Assembly (NCBI GenBank): GCA_032164245.1
Contig: JAVMKO010000006.1
Coordinates: 105,479,310-105,543,309, forward strand
Origin: Sternotherus odoratus
Taxonomy: Eukaryota; Chordata; Testudines; Kinosternidae
Reading direction: 5' to 3'
DNA length: 64,000 nucleotides
Part shown: positions 46,690 to 57,397 of the stretch, in pieces
How positions within the stretch are numbered: position 1 is the first letter of the stretch
How the letters are laid out: each line of letters opens with the position of its first letter
Position numbers and translations under genes: made by a program
Notes under the pieces: model-generated
The model's database searches: none
What the model was told of the DNA's origin: nothing
What the model saw: only the letters and a program-made list of their open reading frames with translations

Positions 46690-47412
46690 GCAGCAGCAGC
46701 AATGGGCTTCAATTGCAGCACAGGAGATTTAGGTTGGACATTAGGGAAAACTTCCTAACTGGCAAGGCAGTTAGGCAATAGAATAAATTGCCTAGGCAGG
46801 TTGTGGAATCTCCATCATTAGAGATTTTTAAGTGCATGTTAGACAAACACAAAATATTGTCAGGGATGGTCTAGATCAGCAGTGTCCAATAGGAATTCGA
46901 TGCTAGACACACTTGTGGTTTTGAAATTTTCTTATTCACCACATTATAAAAGAGGATTAAAAAAACTTACTACAAACAACATTTCAAATTATTTTTATTA
47001 ATATATAAATATGTAGATATAAAAAATATGAATAGGGACTTACTAACAAAAAATTACATCAGTGTGACATTTTGCTTTCTTTTTCTGGTATGCGTGGGGC
47101 TAGCAACTCCACCCCATAAGGGAACCAATTGCTACTGAAACACCAACACCAGTTGGTGGCCCATACCCCAGCTGGGGGGTGATGGGCAAAGAGAGAGCCA
47201 TGATATATATTCACACATGCATGCATTATGCACCCACACATTATCCTGCTGTTCATGCATTAGCCACTATTCAATAGCCTATTTGCCACATCTGGGTAAT
47301 GGTGAATGTATTGGACACAGCTGATCTAGGTAATATTCAGGCATACTGTGAGTGCAGGGGACTGGACTAGATGACCTCTTGGGGTCCCTTCCACTCCTAC
47401 AATTCTGTGATC
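46690..47412 (+). mobile_element. CR1 LINE 3' end, split by a hAT element
   Basis: Same structure as at 33.65 kb: end of CR1 ORF2 (codons for NGLQLQHRRFRLDIRENFL), CR1 tail to GTCAGGGATGGTCTAGAT, a hAT insertion, then the final CR1 tail. Confidence 0.85.
46877..47323. mobile_element. hAT element inside CR1, copy 2, with extra insert
   Basis: CAGCAGTGTCCAATAGG ... TATTGGACACAG with flanks GTCTAGAT / ATCTAGGT. It is about 100 bp longer than copies 1 and 3 because of extra sequence at about 47,095-47,205 that contains small inverted repeats (CACCAACACCAGTTGGTG). Confidence 0.8.
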
Positions 47413-47459
47413 TCAGAAAGGGTCCTGCCCCAGGGGAAGCCAGCCTGAGCACTGGACAA

Positions 47460-47775
47460 GGGACACACGCACACACCTACACTTGACATTCACCTCAGTG
47501 GTACCCCCCATCACACACACATACAAACATACTGTCCACTGTACACCAAACACACACAGAATGCTCACTACAAACACACAAAAAGAGACAGAGTGCCCAC
47601 TACACCCCTCCCCACAAACACACAGTGCTCACTCCACACCAAACACAGACACAGTGCTCATCACACACACACACACTAACACAGAGTGCCCGCTACACAG
47701 ACACACAACACACACAGTGCCAACTGCACACAACACACACAGAGTTTCCATGAAACACACACACAGCCTGACACT
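47460..47775. repeat. CA-rich minisatellite-like array
   Basis: Repeats of ACACACA linked by GTGCTCA, GTGCCCACTACAC and similar phrases, with irregular 30-50 bp spacing. Open frames across it are low-complexity. Confidence 0.7.
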
Positions 47776-48515
47776 GAGATCTATCAGAATGAAGATTAAT
47801 CTCTACTGGGAAGCTGGGACAACTGGAATATTTCCAACTAGCCTGAACAAAGAGAACCGAAGGGGATTCTGCTGCCCGGGCAGGGAGATAGGATTAGATT
47901 TCCAACTCCTCTTGTCCAACAGCAGCTTCTCTGAGGTCAGGTTTATGCTTAAAAATTAGATCAACAGAGCTCCAGTGTATGGGGGTGGGGAGACTTTTCA
48001 CACCCTATGCGAGGGAGGTAGCTTGTACAGATCTTGAGTGTAATTCTTCCATTGATTTAGCTACTGCCACTTGGAGACCTAGATTAACCACATCAATAGA
48101 AAACCCCTTCTGTCAGTGTGGAAAGCTTCTACACTACGGACTTTCTACACACCATAGCTGAGTCAATGTAATGGCTTTAGAACAGACATTCCCTGAATCA
48201 ATGGGGAAGATTTCCCTTTTTCTATTAAAGCTATTTTCCCCTCCTTTTCCAGTCTCTCATCTCCCTACCTTGGTAAAGCTCTTTCCTTCTTTTGATAGGG
48301 AAATATGTTCATAAAAGTCAAAAATTCTCCTCTCAGGATAATTCCTTCCTTTCCATCCCAGAAATAGTTCACTGTCATTTCATATCAAGGCCAAAAGGCT
48401 CTGAAACTGATTTGTTTTCCCAAGGCTTGGTGTTACCTCTTTGCTTTTCCTCCCTTCACTTACAATGAGTTGAGGACGGAAGCAGTACCTGCTCAAAACC
48501 CGAAAATCAGACTTA
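47776..48515. other. duplicated intergenic segment
   Basis: Paralogous to 62,536-63,285 and partly to 5,230-6,235 and 34,530-34,912. No gene. It has the empty site for the old PLE near 48,405. Confidence 0.5.
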
Positions 48516-48809
48516 GGGTATGTCTTCACTACTCGCTGGATCAGTGGGTACCGATAGATCTATTAGCAATCGATTTCTCACATCTCGTAAAGATGCAAGA
48601 AATCCATAGCCTGAGGCACCCCCATCAACTCCTGAACTCCAGCTTGATGCGAGGCACAAGCCGGAGTCGATGGGGGAGCACGACGCCAACTGCCGCCGCC
48701 ACGAGTACTGTAGGTAAGTTGGCTGAAGATACGCCAACTTCAGCTACGTGATTAACGTAGCTGGAGTTGCGTATCTTCAGTCGATTCCCCCCACAGTGAA
48801 GACCAGCCA
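48516..48809. mobile_element. PIF/Harbinger-like MITE with internal hairpin, copy 1
   Basis: Starts GGGTATGTCTTCACTACTCG and ends CAGTGAAGACCAGCCA; flanked by TTA at 48,513-48,515 and 48,810-48,812. The terminal GTCTTCACT is shared with the right end of the full Harbinger at 20.6 kb. A strong internal hairpin (arms 48,725-48,749 and 48,755-48,778, loop GATTA) reads GAAGATACGC...CAGCTACGT. The site at 6.24 kb is empty. Confidence 0.85.
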
Positions 48810-48812
48810 TTA

Positions 48813-49212
48813 GAGTCGAATCTTTTCCTGTTTGCTAATCACACCAATGTTATCCCTAACACCTCTTTAGCTGCCTCCTTGGGTGGCAGAGGTTAAATTT
48901 GGACTTTGATGACTTTGAGACTTGATCCCCAGAGCATCTTTGCTCCCAGAACAACAGGTGTGCAGACCACATGCAATTAATGTTGCCAAGTCTTTCCTTG
49001 TGGAAATGGAAGACAGAGAACCAGAGCATCAGCTGGTTTGTATCGCTGTCTCTCCCATGAATCTCTTTAATATGATACAAAACTGAGGTGAATGTATTTC
49101 ATGATATTTGTTGGCCACATCTCCAAATGTCTCTAAGTATTTCCCAGTGTTGGGACACAAAGCTTTCTAGACATGGGTGAATTTCTTCTGGACTAATAAT
49201 TTATTGTCAGAA
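48813..49212. other. duplicated intergenic segment
   Basis: Paralogous to 6,245-6,650 and 63,765-64,000. No gene. Confidence 0.5.
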
Positions 49213-49507
49213 ATAAAAGCTGTTTAACTGAAGTAACACCTGGATTGAGAAGATAACATTTGTAACTGATTTCTGAGTTTCTTAAGCTTAGATTTGCATG
49301 TTTTACTTTATGATTTACTTTGTTTTTTCTCTTACTTAACTTTGTTCTTTCTGTTACTTAAAGCCACTTAAAACATACTTATTGTACATCATAAAATGAC
49401 TTGTGTTTGTTTATAAACTCAGTGTAAGTAATTGTTCCCTTGGGGAGGAAACACTTGTGAATATCGTTCTTGTATTGATATAGGGTTTTAAAATGGATTT
49501 AGTTGGG

Positions 49508-50079
49508 TTTTCTTGGCACTTTTCTTGTGGTTGCCTGTCGGCAAAGATCATATCAATAGTACCTCGTTCCTTCCTGAAACCACACTGACTTTCCAGCAAG
49601 AGACCTTTATCAAGGTGCTGTGTGAGTCTGTTTAGAAGTATTCTGGCTAGGACATTACCTGCGACACAGAGCAGAGAGAGTCCTCTGTGGTTGTCACAAG
49701 ATTGGCGATTTCCCTTGCGCTTGTAGAGGTGAATAATAGTCACATCTTTGAAGTCTTGGGGAATGCGTTTCTGTTTCCACATCTCACAGAACATCTCAGT
49801 AAGCCTCTTAGTTAGCTTGGGTCCACCAGATTTGTAGTTTTCAGGTGGAATGGAGTCAGCTCCAGGAGCTTTTCTGTTGGAGAGCAGTTCAATGCCCTTT
49901 TGAGTCTCCAGTACTGTTGGGGGGTCAGCCAAGCTGTCGTTGATCTCCACCTGGGGTAGACGGTTTATTGCCTCATCGTTGATAGAGGAGGGGCTGTTGA
50001 GGATATTAGCAAAATGCTCTGCCCAGTGATTAAGAATCTTCTCCTTATCAGTGATCAAAGTGCTGCCATCTGCGCTCAA
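49508..50079 (-). pseudogene. LINE reverse transcriptase, upstream part (inverted)
   Basis: Encodes the region before the RT catalytic core of an APE-type non-LTR retrotransposon. Visible features are ILNHWAEHFANILN, KAPGADSIPPENYK, the PQDFKDVTIIHLYKRKGN stretch and HRGLSLL, then GFRKERGTIDMIFADRQ and QEKCQEN at the breakpoint, where the reading frame leaves the element. Order and content match RT palm/finger motifs 0-2 of LINE proteins. The clade is not assigned. There is no start codon; the frame enters from the inversion junction. Confidence 0.85.
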
Positions 50080-51424
50080 GAATGTCCAGCTCTACACTGT
50101 CTTTGTGGATCTAACTAAAGACTTTGACAATGTCAGTCATGAGGGCCTCTGGAAGATTATGGCCAAATTTGGATGCCCAGATACTTTCATTGAAATGGTG
50201 AAGCAATTCCCTGACGGCATGCTTGCCAGAGTTCAAGATCATGGCAACTATTCAGAGCCATTCATAGTTACAAATGGTGTGAAACAAGGTTGCATCCTGG
50301 CTCCCTGCCTCTTCAGCCTTATGTTCTCTGCCGTGCTGATCGATGCTTTTAGAGATGATAATGTAGGGATCGACATGCGCTACTGTTTTGATGGAAGGCT
50401 ATTCAACTTAAAGAGGCTTCAGGCCAGAACCCAAGTCCAAGTTGAGACCATTTGTGAATTTCTATTTGCTGATGACTGTGCCCTCAACTCAGGTATGCCA
50501 ACAGGCATGCAACACTGCATGAATCTATTCTCCACAGCGTGCATGAACTTCGGCCTCACGATCTCCACCAGAAAAACTGAGGTTCTGCATCAGCCTACTC
50601 CTGGCTGTGACTACACTGAGCCATCCATCACTGTCAATGGCCACAAGCTCAACAACGTGGACAGGTTTACATACCTTGGCAGCACTCTATCACAGGCAGC
50701 CAACATCGACGAGGAAGTGAACACTAGAATCGCCAGAGCCAGCGCAGCTTTTGGAAGGCTTTGATCTAATGTTTGGGATCGGAGAAGCATTAAGATTGAA
50801 ACCAAACTAAAAGTCTATTCGGCGGTCGTCCTGCCCACTCTCCTCTATGCTTGTGAGACCTGGACTGTCTACAGTCGTCATGTGAAAAAGCTGAACCACT
50901 TCCACCTGAGCTGTTTGCGGAAACTACTGAAGATAAGATGGCAGGATAAAATTCCAGACACCGACGTCCTTTTACAGGCTGATATGACAAGCATCCACAC
51001 CCTGCTTTGCAAGGCACAACTCAGATGGGCTGGGCATGTTGTACGAATGCCCGATGAATGATTGCCCAAGCGGATGTTCTATGGCGAACTACAACATGGC
51101 AAGCAATCTCTTGGAGGTCAAAAGAAGAGATTCAAAGACACCCTCAAGGCCTCCCTTAAGAACTGTAACATAGATCCTGAAAATTGGGAGAGCATCACTA
51201 ATGATCGCTTTGCCTGGCGCAGACGAGTTCATGATGGTGCAACAGCCTACGAACAAAAGAGACTGAGTGATGCTGTAGAGAAGCGTCTTCTTCGCAAGTC
51301 CAGGCCTGGTATCTTCTCTTCCTCCGGTGGGCAGCCTGATCTTCCATGTCCCCATTGCAACCATCAATTCCGGGCTTGGATTGGACTAATCAGCCATCTT
51401 AGAACCCACTCCCAAACAAACTGA
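50079..51424 (+). pseudogene. LINE reverse transcriptase core and C terminus
   Basis: Begins at the inversion junction with NVQLYTVFVDLTKDFDNVSH (RT motif A with its catalytic Asp), then VTNGVKQGCILAPCLFSLMF (motif B), EFLFADDCALN (motif C, FADD catalytic pair), TYLGSTLS, the LYACETW and LRWAGHVVRMPDE segments, and a C-terminal C2H2 zinc finger (CPHCNHQF ... HLRTH). Two in-frame TGA codons, at 50,762-50,764 and 51,059-51,061, each occur where Arg is expected and look like CpG decay of CGA. The natural stop is at 51,422-51,424. It copied LINE RNA at the target site when active. Confidence 0.9.
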
Positions 51425-52150
51425 TGACATTGGGTGGTCCTCATCAACTTTGATGGACGAACAATATATATAGTTGGGGTTTAGATCCCACTGGGATCTG
51501 GGTGTCTGCATGCTGGAGACAGGTGTCCTCCTGAACTCATTTCTCTGTAGATCTGTAGCTTTTTGGGGGGGGAGGGCGTGGCCCAGACCCCAGATCTGTT
51601 TTGCAGCAGGCGAGTGTGTCAGGCTCAACAAGAGAAAGTTCTGGAGGTCCAAGCTGGCAGGAAAAATGGGCTCAAAGGTAATTTCAGCACATCAGTTGAT
51701 AGTCCCAAAGAGGGTCCCTGTGACATAATCCAGCACATTATACACTAGGGTTTAATACATTTCCAGAATCCATCCAAGCCCCTGTGTGATGTGCTATTCC
51801 CATCTCGGTTGCTGTCAAGCTCTCCTTTCAAAGTTGTTCTACTGCGAATAACTAAATTAATAAACCCTGGAAGAGAGACATGAAGTTGAACATCTCAACC
51901 TTTAGGTGGGTGTCCCTAGCCACCAATCGATAGAAACATTCTCTCTTTCTGGACCTGTGATTATTGTTTTGTCCACTGATCTCAGCTGGAGCCTGCAGAC
52001 CTTGCTGGAATACAAGCAAATTAATAATAACAACAATACAATTATGAAAAATATTCCAATGGGCTCTGCAAAATTATTTTGTAATGGGCTAGGAATTGAA
52101 TTCATCTGTTTCCGCTCCACATCACTAAACCGATACAGAGTTAAACAGAT

Positions 52151-53089
52151 TCAAGAATTGATTAGGAGTTTATTCATTGCTCTCCTCAGGGCGTCCTTCA
52201 CCTCCGTATTCCTCAGACTGTAGATGAGGGGGTTCAACATGGGGAGCACGAGCGTGTAAAACACTGAGGCCACTTTGTCTGTGTCCATGGAATAGCTGGA
52301 GGGGGGATGTAAATACATGAAGAGAAGGGTACCAAAATACAGGGCGACAGCAGTCAAGTGGAAAGAGCAGGTGGAGAAGGCTTTGTGCCGACCCTCGGCG
52401 GAGTGAATCTGCAGGACCGTGGAGATGATATAGACATAGGAGAGAACGACAGTCACAAAGCTGATCCCTGTAATGCAGCAAGTGGAAGCAAACATCACAA
52501 TCTCATTGATGTGGGTGTCAGAACAGGAGAGCACCAACATCGGTGGCATGTCACAGAAGAAATGATTGATGATGTTGGAGCTGCAGAATGACAGCCGAAA
52601 TGTAAGCCACGTGTGTATCATTGAATCCACCAACCCCACAGCATATACCCCAACCACCAGCCTTGTACAAAGCATCCTGGACATGGTGACGGTATAGAGT
52701 AGTGGGTTACAGATGGCCACATAACGGTCATAGGCCATCACAGCCAGCAAGATGCACTCAACATCTGCACAAGTGATAGTGAGATACATTTGCACAGCAC
52801 AGGCAGTGTAAGAAATGCTTTTCCTCTTGACTAAGAAATTCAGAAGCATCTTAGGGGCAATTAAAGAGGAAAAACAAAAGTCACAGAAAGACAAATGACT
52901 GAGGAAAAAGTACATGGGGGTGTGGAGTCGGGAGTCAATCCAGATTAAAAAGATCATCCCCCCATTCCCCACCAAGGTGATACCATAAATCAGTAGGAAC
53001 ACCTCAAGCAGGGGGACCTGCAGCTCCGGACGATCTGTCAGTCCTGAGAGAATGAACTCAGTCACCTCCGAGTGATTTCCCTTTTCCAT
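52151..53089 (-). CDS. olfactory receptor OR6, intact class II
   Basis: A complete 312-residue odorant receptor, block-duplication partner of OR4. Landmarks: NHS sequon at 5-7, GN in segment 1, [10 protein letters not shown], Cys97/Cys179, [16 protein letters not shown] and NPLIYSLRN. Shared with OR4 only: [10 protein letters not shown] and [10 protein letters not shown]. Unlike OR4 it has [24 protein letters not shown] in loop 2, and [11 protein letters not shown] where the others have YLRPTS. In sense orientation the sequence before the start is CTCTGCTAAAAGGAG-ATG: the CAG found at this place in most paralogs is replaced by AAA, so the presumed leader acceptor is altered. The coding frame shows no defect. 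Confidence 0.96.
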   Translation of the reverse strand: MEKGNHSEVTEFILSGLTDRPELQVPLLEVFLLIYGITLVGNGGMIFLIWIDSRLHTPMYFFLSHLSFCDFCFSSLIAPKMLLNFLVKRKSISYTACAVQMYLTITCADVECILLAVMAYDRYVAICNPLLYTVTMSRMLCTRLVVGVYAVGLVDSMIHTWLTFRLSFCSSNIINHFFCDMPPMLVLSCSDTHINEIVMFASTCCITGISFVTVVLSYVYIISTVLQIHSAEGRHKAFSTCSFHLTAVALYFGTLLFMYLHPPSSYSMDTDKVASVFYTLVLPMLNPLIYSLRNTEVKDALRRAMNKLLINS

Positions 53090-54159
53090 CTCCTTTTAGC
53101 AGAGATCAGGCAGCCACAGAGGTGTAGGCAGGTGGACGGTGCAGAAAACCTGTCCCTTCTCTGTAATGAAGTAAGTGAAGATAAACGGAGCTCGGTTGGT
53201 TAATGGACATCAGTATCCACTCAAAGAAGGACTTAGTCCACAGAAGCAAATGTTCACAGCTGGTCATTCCAGTTGTTTGATCAAGAAAACACTTTGCCAA
53301 TACAATAAGACAAGGCTTAATCATGCCCCACACACAAACACTCCTGTTCACTAATCTGAGCAGCAAGTAGTGACTTGTGATTCTGCTGTGAGAGATTCGG
53401 GGTGAAAATCATCTCAGTCTGACGAGATTATTCCTTAACTGAAGAAGGGGTGAGAGTAAAGGAGTGTCAATCTTTCTACCCTCTTTGGGCAAGGGGAGCT
53501 CTGTGGCTTGGCATGTTGCTTTGGGGTAAAGTTGCTTACTGGGCTAATTAAGCATTTGGGCATTTACTTTAGCCTGTATGAAAACCCAGGGACGTAATGG
53601 AAAGCCCAGGATTAATTGACTAGTTGCCTGTTTTCTCCAGCCAAGGAGGTTGCTCCTTGAGCTGAATGGGTAGGAGTTGGGACTGATCCGTTAAGTTCTG
53701 GAGGTCTTGAATTAAATACTGGCTAACCCCATGGTGTCTGAGTGTGTGTGATTGTGATGTTGGAGAATCGCACGTACCTGGTGGGAAGAGAGAGAGGGAT
53801 CAGCTGGCGTTTCCCCATTGTTAAAATTGCCAGTTTGGATCATTCAGGAAGTTTTATACTGAGATGTGTGATCTATGGGACGTGATCCCTGAAGCAACTG
53901 GGAATATCTGAGCTCAGAGCCCCATAACACCTAATTAATGTGTTTAGTGAACCAAAGGTACCTTGGTGAAATTGGTGCCCTGGGGATTAATTTGACCTAC
54001 TGTTTCTTATTGTGTATTTAAATTATGCAATTTCTACCAGAGTTACACAGTAGGAGGTTAAAACATCCTGCTTTTAAGCAAGCAGGGTGCTTTTGTTGAG
54101 TCAACAAAAAATAGTCATGCTCTCATCATAGATATCAATATAGTACTTTTAATTATGTA
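53090..54159. other. OR6 upstream flank, no gene
   Basis: Duplicated OR flank; empty for the PLE palindrome near 53,217-53,229. Near 54,090 the sequence jumps relative to block 1, a deletion of about 0.73 kb. No gene. Confidence 0.55.
53647..53725 (+). repeat. tRNA-like sequence, SINE remnant (OR6 unit)
   Basis: CTTGAGCTGAATGGGTAGG and GGTCTTGAATTAAATAC at conserved spacing. Confidence 0.45.
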
Positions 54160-54966
54160 CAGTATCTCTCCACTTAACTTCCTCTCGCTTAACGTTGTTT
54201 GGATCTTACGTCTCTGCTCCATTACAGAACCTGCTCGTTTAAAGTTGTCCTAAGCTCCCTTATAACGTGGTTTGGCTGCCTGCTTTGTCCACTGCTGGCA
54301 GCCCCCCTATCAGTTCCTCTACGCAGCCCCAGTGCCTCGCATGGTCATACCCCACAGATAAGCACCTTCACCCTTCTCCCCCACCTCCTACTTGTGGCAA
54401 TCAGCTGGTTTGCAGCGTTTAGCAGGCAGGGGATGGACGGGGAGGAGTGAGGACAGGGTTTGCGGAGTTAAAGCAGAGGAGGTGCAGTGGAGAAGGGTGG
54501 GGTTTTGGAGGATGGGGTTGAGTAGTCAGGGCAAGGGCTGACCCCCCCACTCCTGGGGCTTGCAGAGCAGGGGAAGCTGCTGCTGCTGCTGTGGAATGTG
54601 CTTCTCCTAGCCCATGGCATCATCAGCCTCCTTGCCTGCCTCATTGTCTGCAGTGCCACTGAGCTCTGCCCGTGTGGGGTTAGGTGGGGGCACCTCCCAT
54701 TGCTTCATACCCAGCAATAATGATTGTAGTATTAAATTGTTTCTTTTAAATTGTTTTTCAAACATAGACCTGTATAAAATTGCTTATTTTAAATTGTTTA
54801 AAATGTATCTAATGTCCTTTTTCTGGCAAAAATATCAATTTCCCTGGAACCTAACCCCCTCCCCTCATTTACATTATGGAAAATGATGTTAAGCGAATTC
54901 CATTTCTCCGTAAGAATTAAAGTCACATTTTCAGGAACAACTACAGCATTAAGTGAGGAGTCACTG
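54160..54966. mobile_element. Tigger/mariner-like MITE, copy 2
   Basis: Same element and same insertion point as 38,335-39,142, with matching flanks TA / TC, so inherited by block duplication. Confidence 0.8.
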
Positions 54967-55167
54967 TCGGCAAAGTTATAAGATGACACCGTATCAGGTT
55001 ACTAATACATGTTCCAAACTCAGGCTGGCAAACTGGTCTATCTTAAATGAAGAAATGTGTGTGCTGTATATTTTTGTATTTAAACAGTAACCAGAGTCAT
55101 CAAGCAGGAAGGGAAACAAGGGAAGCCCAAAAAAGTGAGGAAAAGGCAGCAGAGCATATTCTTCTAC
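54967..55167. other. duplicated intergenic segment
   Basis: Colinear with 39,143-39,338. No gene. Confidence 0.5.
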
Positions 55168-55572
55168 TGTAACAGATCGCCTTCTCGCCCCCACTCCAAA
55201 CACAGGCAGGAGACTCTTCTTTGGCTCCAAACAGTGCTCTTTATTTACAGTGCAGCTTGTGCAGACCCCACCACCCTCTATACACAGCTCTATACCCAGC
55301 TCTACAGCTTAGCTCTTTACAAGCTCTATACCCAGCTTTACAGCTTAGCTCCTTCTCTCTATCTCACTCCACCACACCACCACCCTGGGCTTCCTGCCTG
55401 GCAGGCTTTTATCCTCCCTGTGGAGGCTGCCAGGTGCAACCCATAAGGCTGATTACTCTGCAGCCCAGGTGGCTGATTAGGCTTCTCTGCAAGGGGAGGT
55501 TTGCAGGCTTCTGCTCCCTCTTAAAGGGCCAGCAGCACTGGCTCAGGCACTCCTGGCCAGCACCTTGCCACA
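55168..55572 (-). mobile_element. solo ERV LTR, 405 bp
   Basis: TGTAACAG ... GCCACA with CTAC on both sides (55,164-55,167 and 55,573-55,576); block 1 has the single CTAC near 39,338. On the minus strand GGATAAAAGCC is a TATA-like box and GTAAATAAAGAGC a poly(A) signal, so the LTR points to the left. It contains two imperfect copies of AGCTCTATACCCAGC-type text. The 4-bp duplication fits gammaretrovirus-like ERVs. Confidence 0.85.
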
Positions 55573-55719
55573 CTACATAGACATTTTGTCTTCTGGTAAC
55601 CAGGTGAACATGTCTCTCAAAGTGGAGATAGGACTATAAAAAGGATGTGTAGACATCCCAAGGCACTGCTCTGCCTCTCTCCTTCTGGCTCTGCCCCCTG
55701 ATTCACTGCAACTGAAGGG

Positions 55720-56353
55720 TGTGATAGAGGAGGGTCAGGGAGCTGTGGCAGAGTGCTTGAGGGGAGATATATTATCTCAAGGCTCATTAGGGTGGGGCTC
55801 CCTGTAGACTAGGGAAGCAGGCAGCAGGTTAATTAGGAGCACCTGCTGTCAATTAAGGCCTTAATAAAAATCCCTGCTTCAGGCAGACAGGTGTGGGTGT
55901 TTGGAAGGAGTTTGGAGGTGCTGGAGCAGAGAGCAGTTTGGAGGCATTGGAGCGGAGAGCAGTTTGGAGGAGTTGGAGCGGAGAGAGTTTGGAGGAGTTG
56001 GAGCGGAGAGAGTTTAGAGGAGTTGGAGTGGTGAGCTAAGAAAGACCCAGACCCTAAGTACAGGAACACCTGGCTTGTGTAGAGAGAGGGCAGGAAGCCC
56101 CCACAAGCTGAAGAGTAGGAGAGGGAAATAGCCCAGGGGAGGAGTAGCTAATCCCAGTGGTTTACCGCTATCCTCAGGGCCCCTGGGCTGGGCCCCGGAG
56201 TAGAGGGCAGGCCCGGGTCCCTCCCTCTCCACTTCTCCCCTCTAGGATACTTGACAGTTAAGACCCTGTTCAGGGGCAAGAAATAGCTCCCTGAATTCCC
56301 CACAAGAAGAGAAAGCACAGGACCCAGCAATATAGTGGAAGTAATTTGTCACA
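55720..56353 (+). mobile_element. ERV-type LTR, 634 bp, with internal minisatellite
   Basis: TGTGATAGAGG ... TTTGTCACA, flanked by AGGG (55,716-55,719) and CGGG (56,354-56,357), a 4-bp duplication with one change. Block 1 reads GAAGGGATAAAGG without it. CCTTAATAAAAATCCC is a possible TATA region in plus orientation. Confidence 0.75.
55905..56035. repeat. 25-27-bp tandem repeat inside LTR
   Basis: About five units of TTTGGAGGAGTTGGAGCGG with AGAG spacers. Confidence 0.8.
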
Positions 56354-56502
56354 CGGGATAAAGGAAGCAGCACTTGGACTGGGGCAGCGGTCCTGACCTA
56401 AGAAGTTTGGAAGACTGCTGAAAGCATTTGTGAGGAAACTTTTGCTTTGAATTGGCCTGAAACTATTCCCACAGGTGTTACAAATACTCCTAATACCTTT
56501 GT

Positions 56503-56993
56503 TGCACAAATGGCTTTGTTCCTTTGGAGGCTGTCCCAATTTACCTTCAAAGACAGGCAGACATCAGTAGGTTCATGAATGCAAGTTTATTTGCCAGCAA
56601 ACAGGAGCCAAGGAGTTAAACACTCATATCAGTGGCTCAACCCCATACATCGGGGAGGCCTCCTTCATACCTTAGTTCAGATAAGGGAGGAGATTTTCAA
56701 AACATCTAGGCAAGTGGAAAAGCTTATGGGCTTGTTACAATCATTGTCTTTCATGAAGCTGTTTTGTTTTACCTGTCTGGAGTTTTTAATGGCAGGACAT
56801 GCAGACATCATGGCTTTTATCTTTGTGAAAGACAATGGGAACAGGAAGGTATGAGGAAAAGCAAGGGAATTTGAAATACATACATGAGGAGGTCAGGAGT
56901 GCATATGCCAAGATAAGACAGGAAATAAAAAAATATTAAGGCTGTTATAAAACCATACTACACAGCATTCATAATACAGTTATTTTTCTTACA
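56503..56993. mobile_element. LTR-like insertion, 491 bp
   Basis: TGCACAAATGG ... TTCTTACA flanked by CCTTTGT on both sides (56,496-56,502 and 56,994-57,000). Block 1 has a single ACCTTTGTCCC near 39,640. TG...CA ends suggest an LTR; a 7-bp match is longer than usual and may include chance identity. A GCAAGTTTATTTGCC stretch near 56,582 may be a minus-strand poly(A) region. Confidence 0.7.
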
Positions 56994-57397
56994 CCTTTGT
57001 CCCAAAACAATGTGTGTGTGCGGGAACAGGATTTAGGTGTTGGTCTGAATGCAACCACCAGAGGGGGCTGTGAAGGTCCATCCCTTTCTAAGTTTTACCC
57101 CAATAGTTAGGATACAGGTTCAATTCCCCCTTCTGTCCAGAGAGGGCAAAGCTATGTGTGACATTCTATTCCATATGCTTCATCAAAATAAGCTTATGAA
57201 TATGACATATGTGGAATATTTTTATGATGAGTGCCCTATGTAACATTTCATTATCAAGGTTATAATCTACTGAGTGTGTTCATCCTATTTGTTTACATGG
57301 AATATTTCTATGTCAGGAGCTTGGAGAATAAGGTATAAACTTGTATAACTGATGTAGATATATTAAGTGGAGGCCATTCAAAGTGCTTCAGAATCAA

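Larger units (their letters stand above)
49508..51470 (+). mobile_element. LINE with 5' inversion (twin priming)
   Basis: A 1.96-kb insertion flanked by TAGTTGGG (49,500-49,507 and 51,471-51,478). The 5' portion (49,508 to about 50,078) is inverted relative to the 3' portion (about 50,079-51,470), which ends in an ATATA-type tail after GATGGACGAACAA. The protein reads continuously if the inverted part is turned round, the outcome expected from twin priming. Confidence 0.92.
49213..51735. mobile_element. old ERV-type LTR upstream-truncated, split by a LINE
   Basis: LTR sequence at 49,213-49,499 (CTGAAGTAACACCTGG ... ) continues at 51,479-51,735 (GGTTTAGATCCCACTGGG ... GTCCCTGTGACATAATCC). The LINE lies between. 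Same LTR family as downstream of OR2, OR3 and OR5. Confidence 0.55.
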
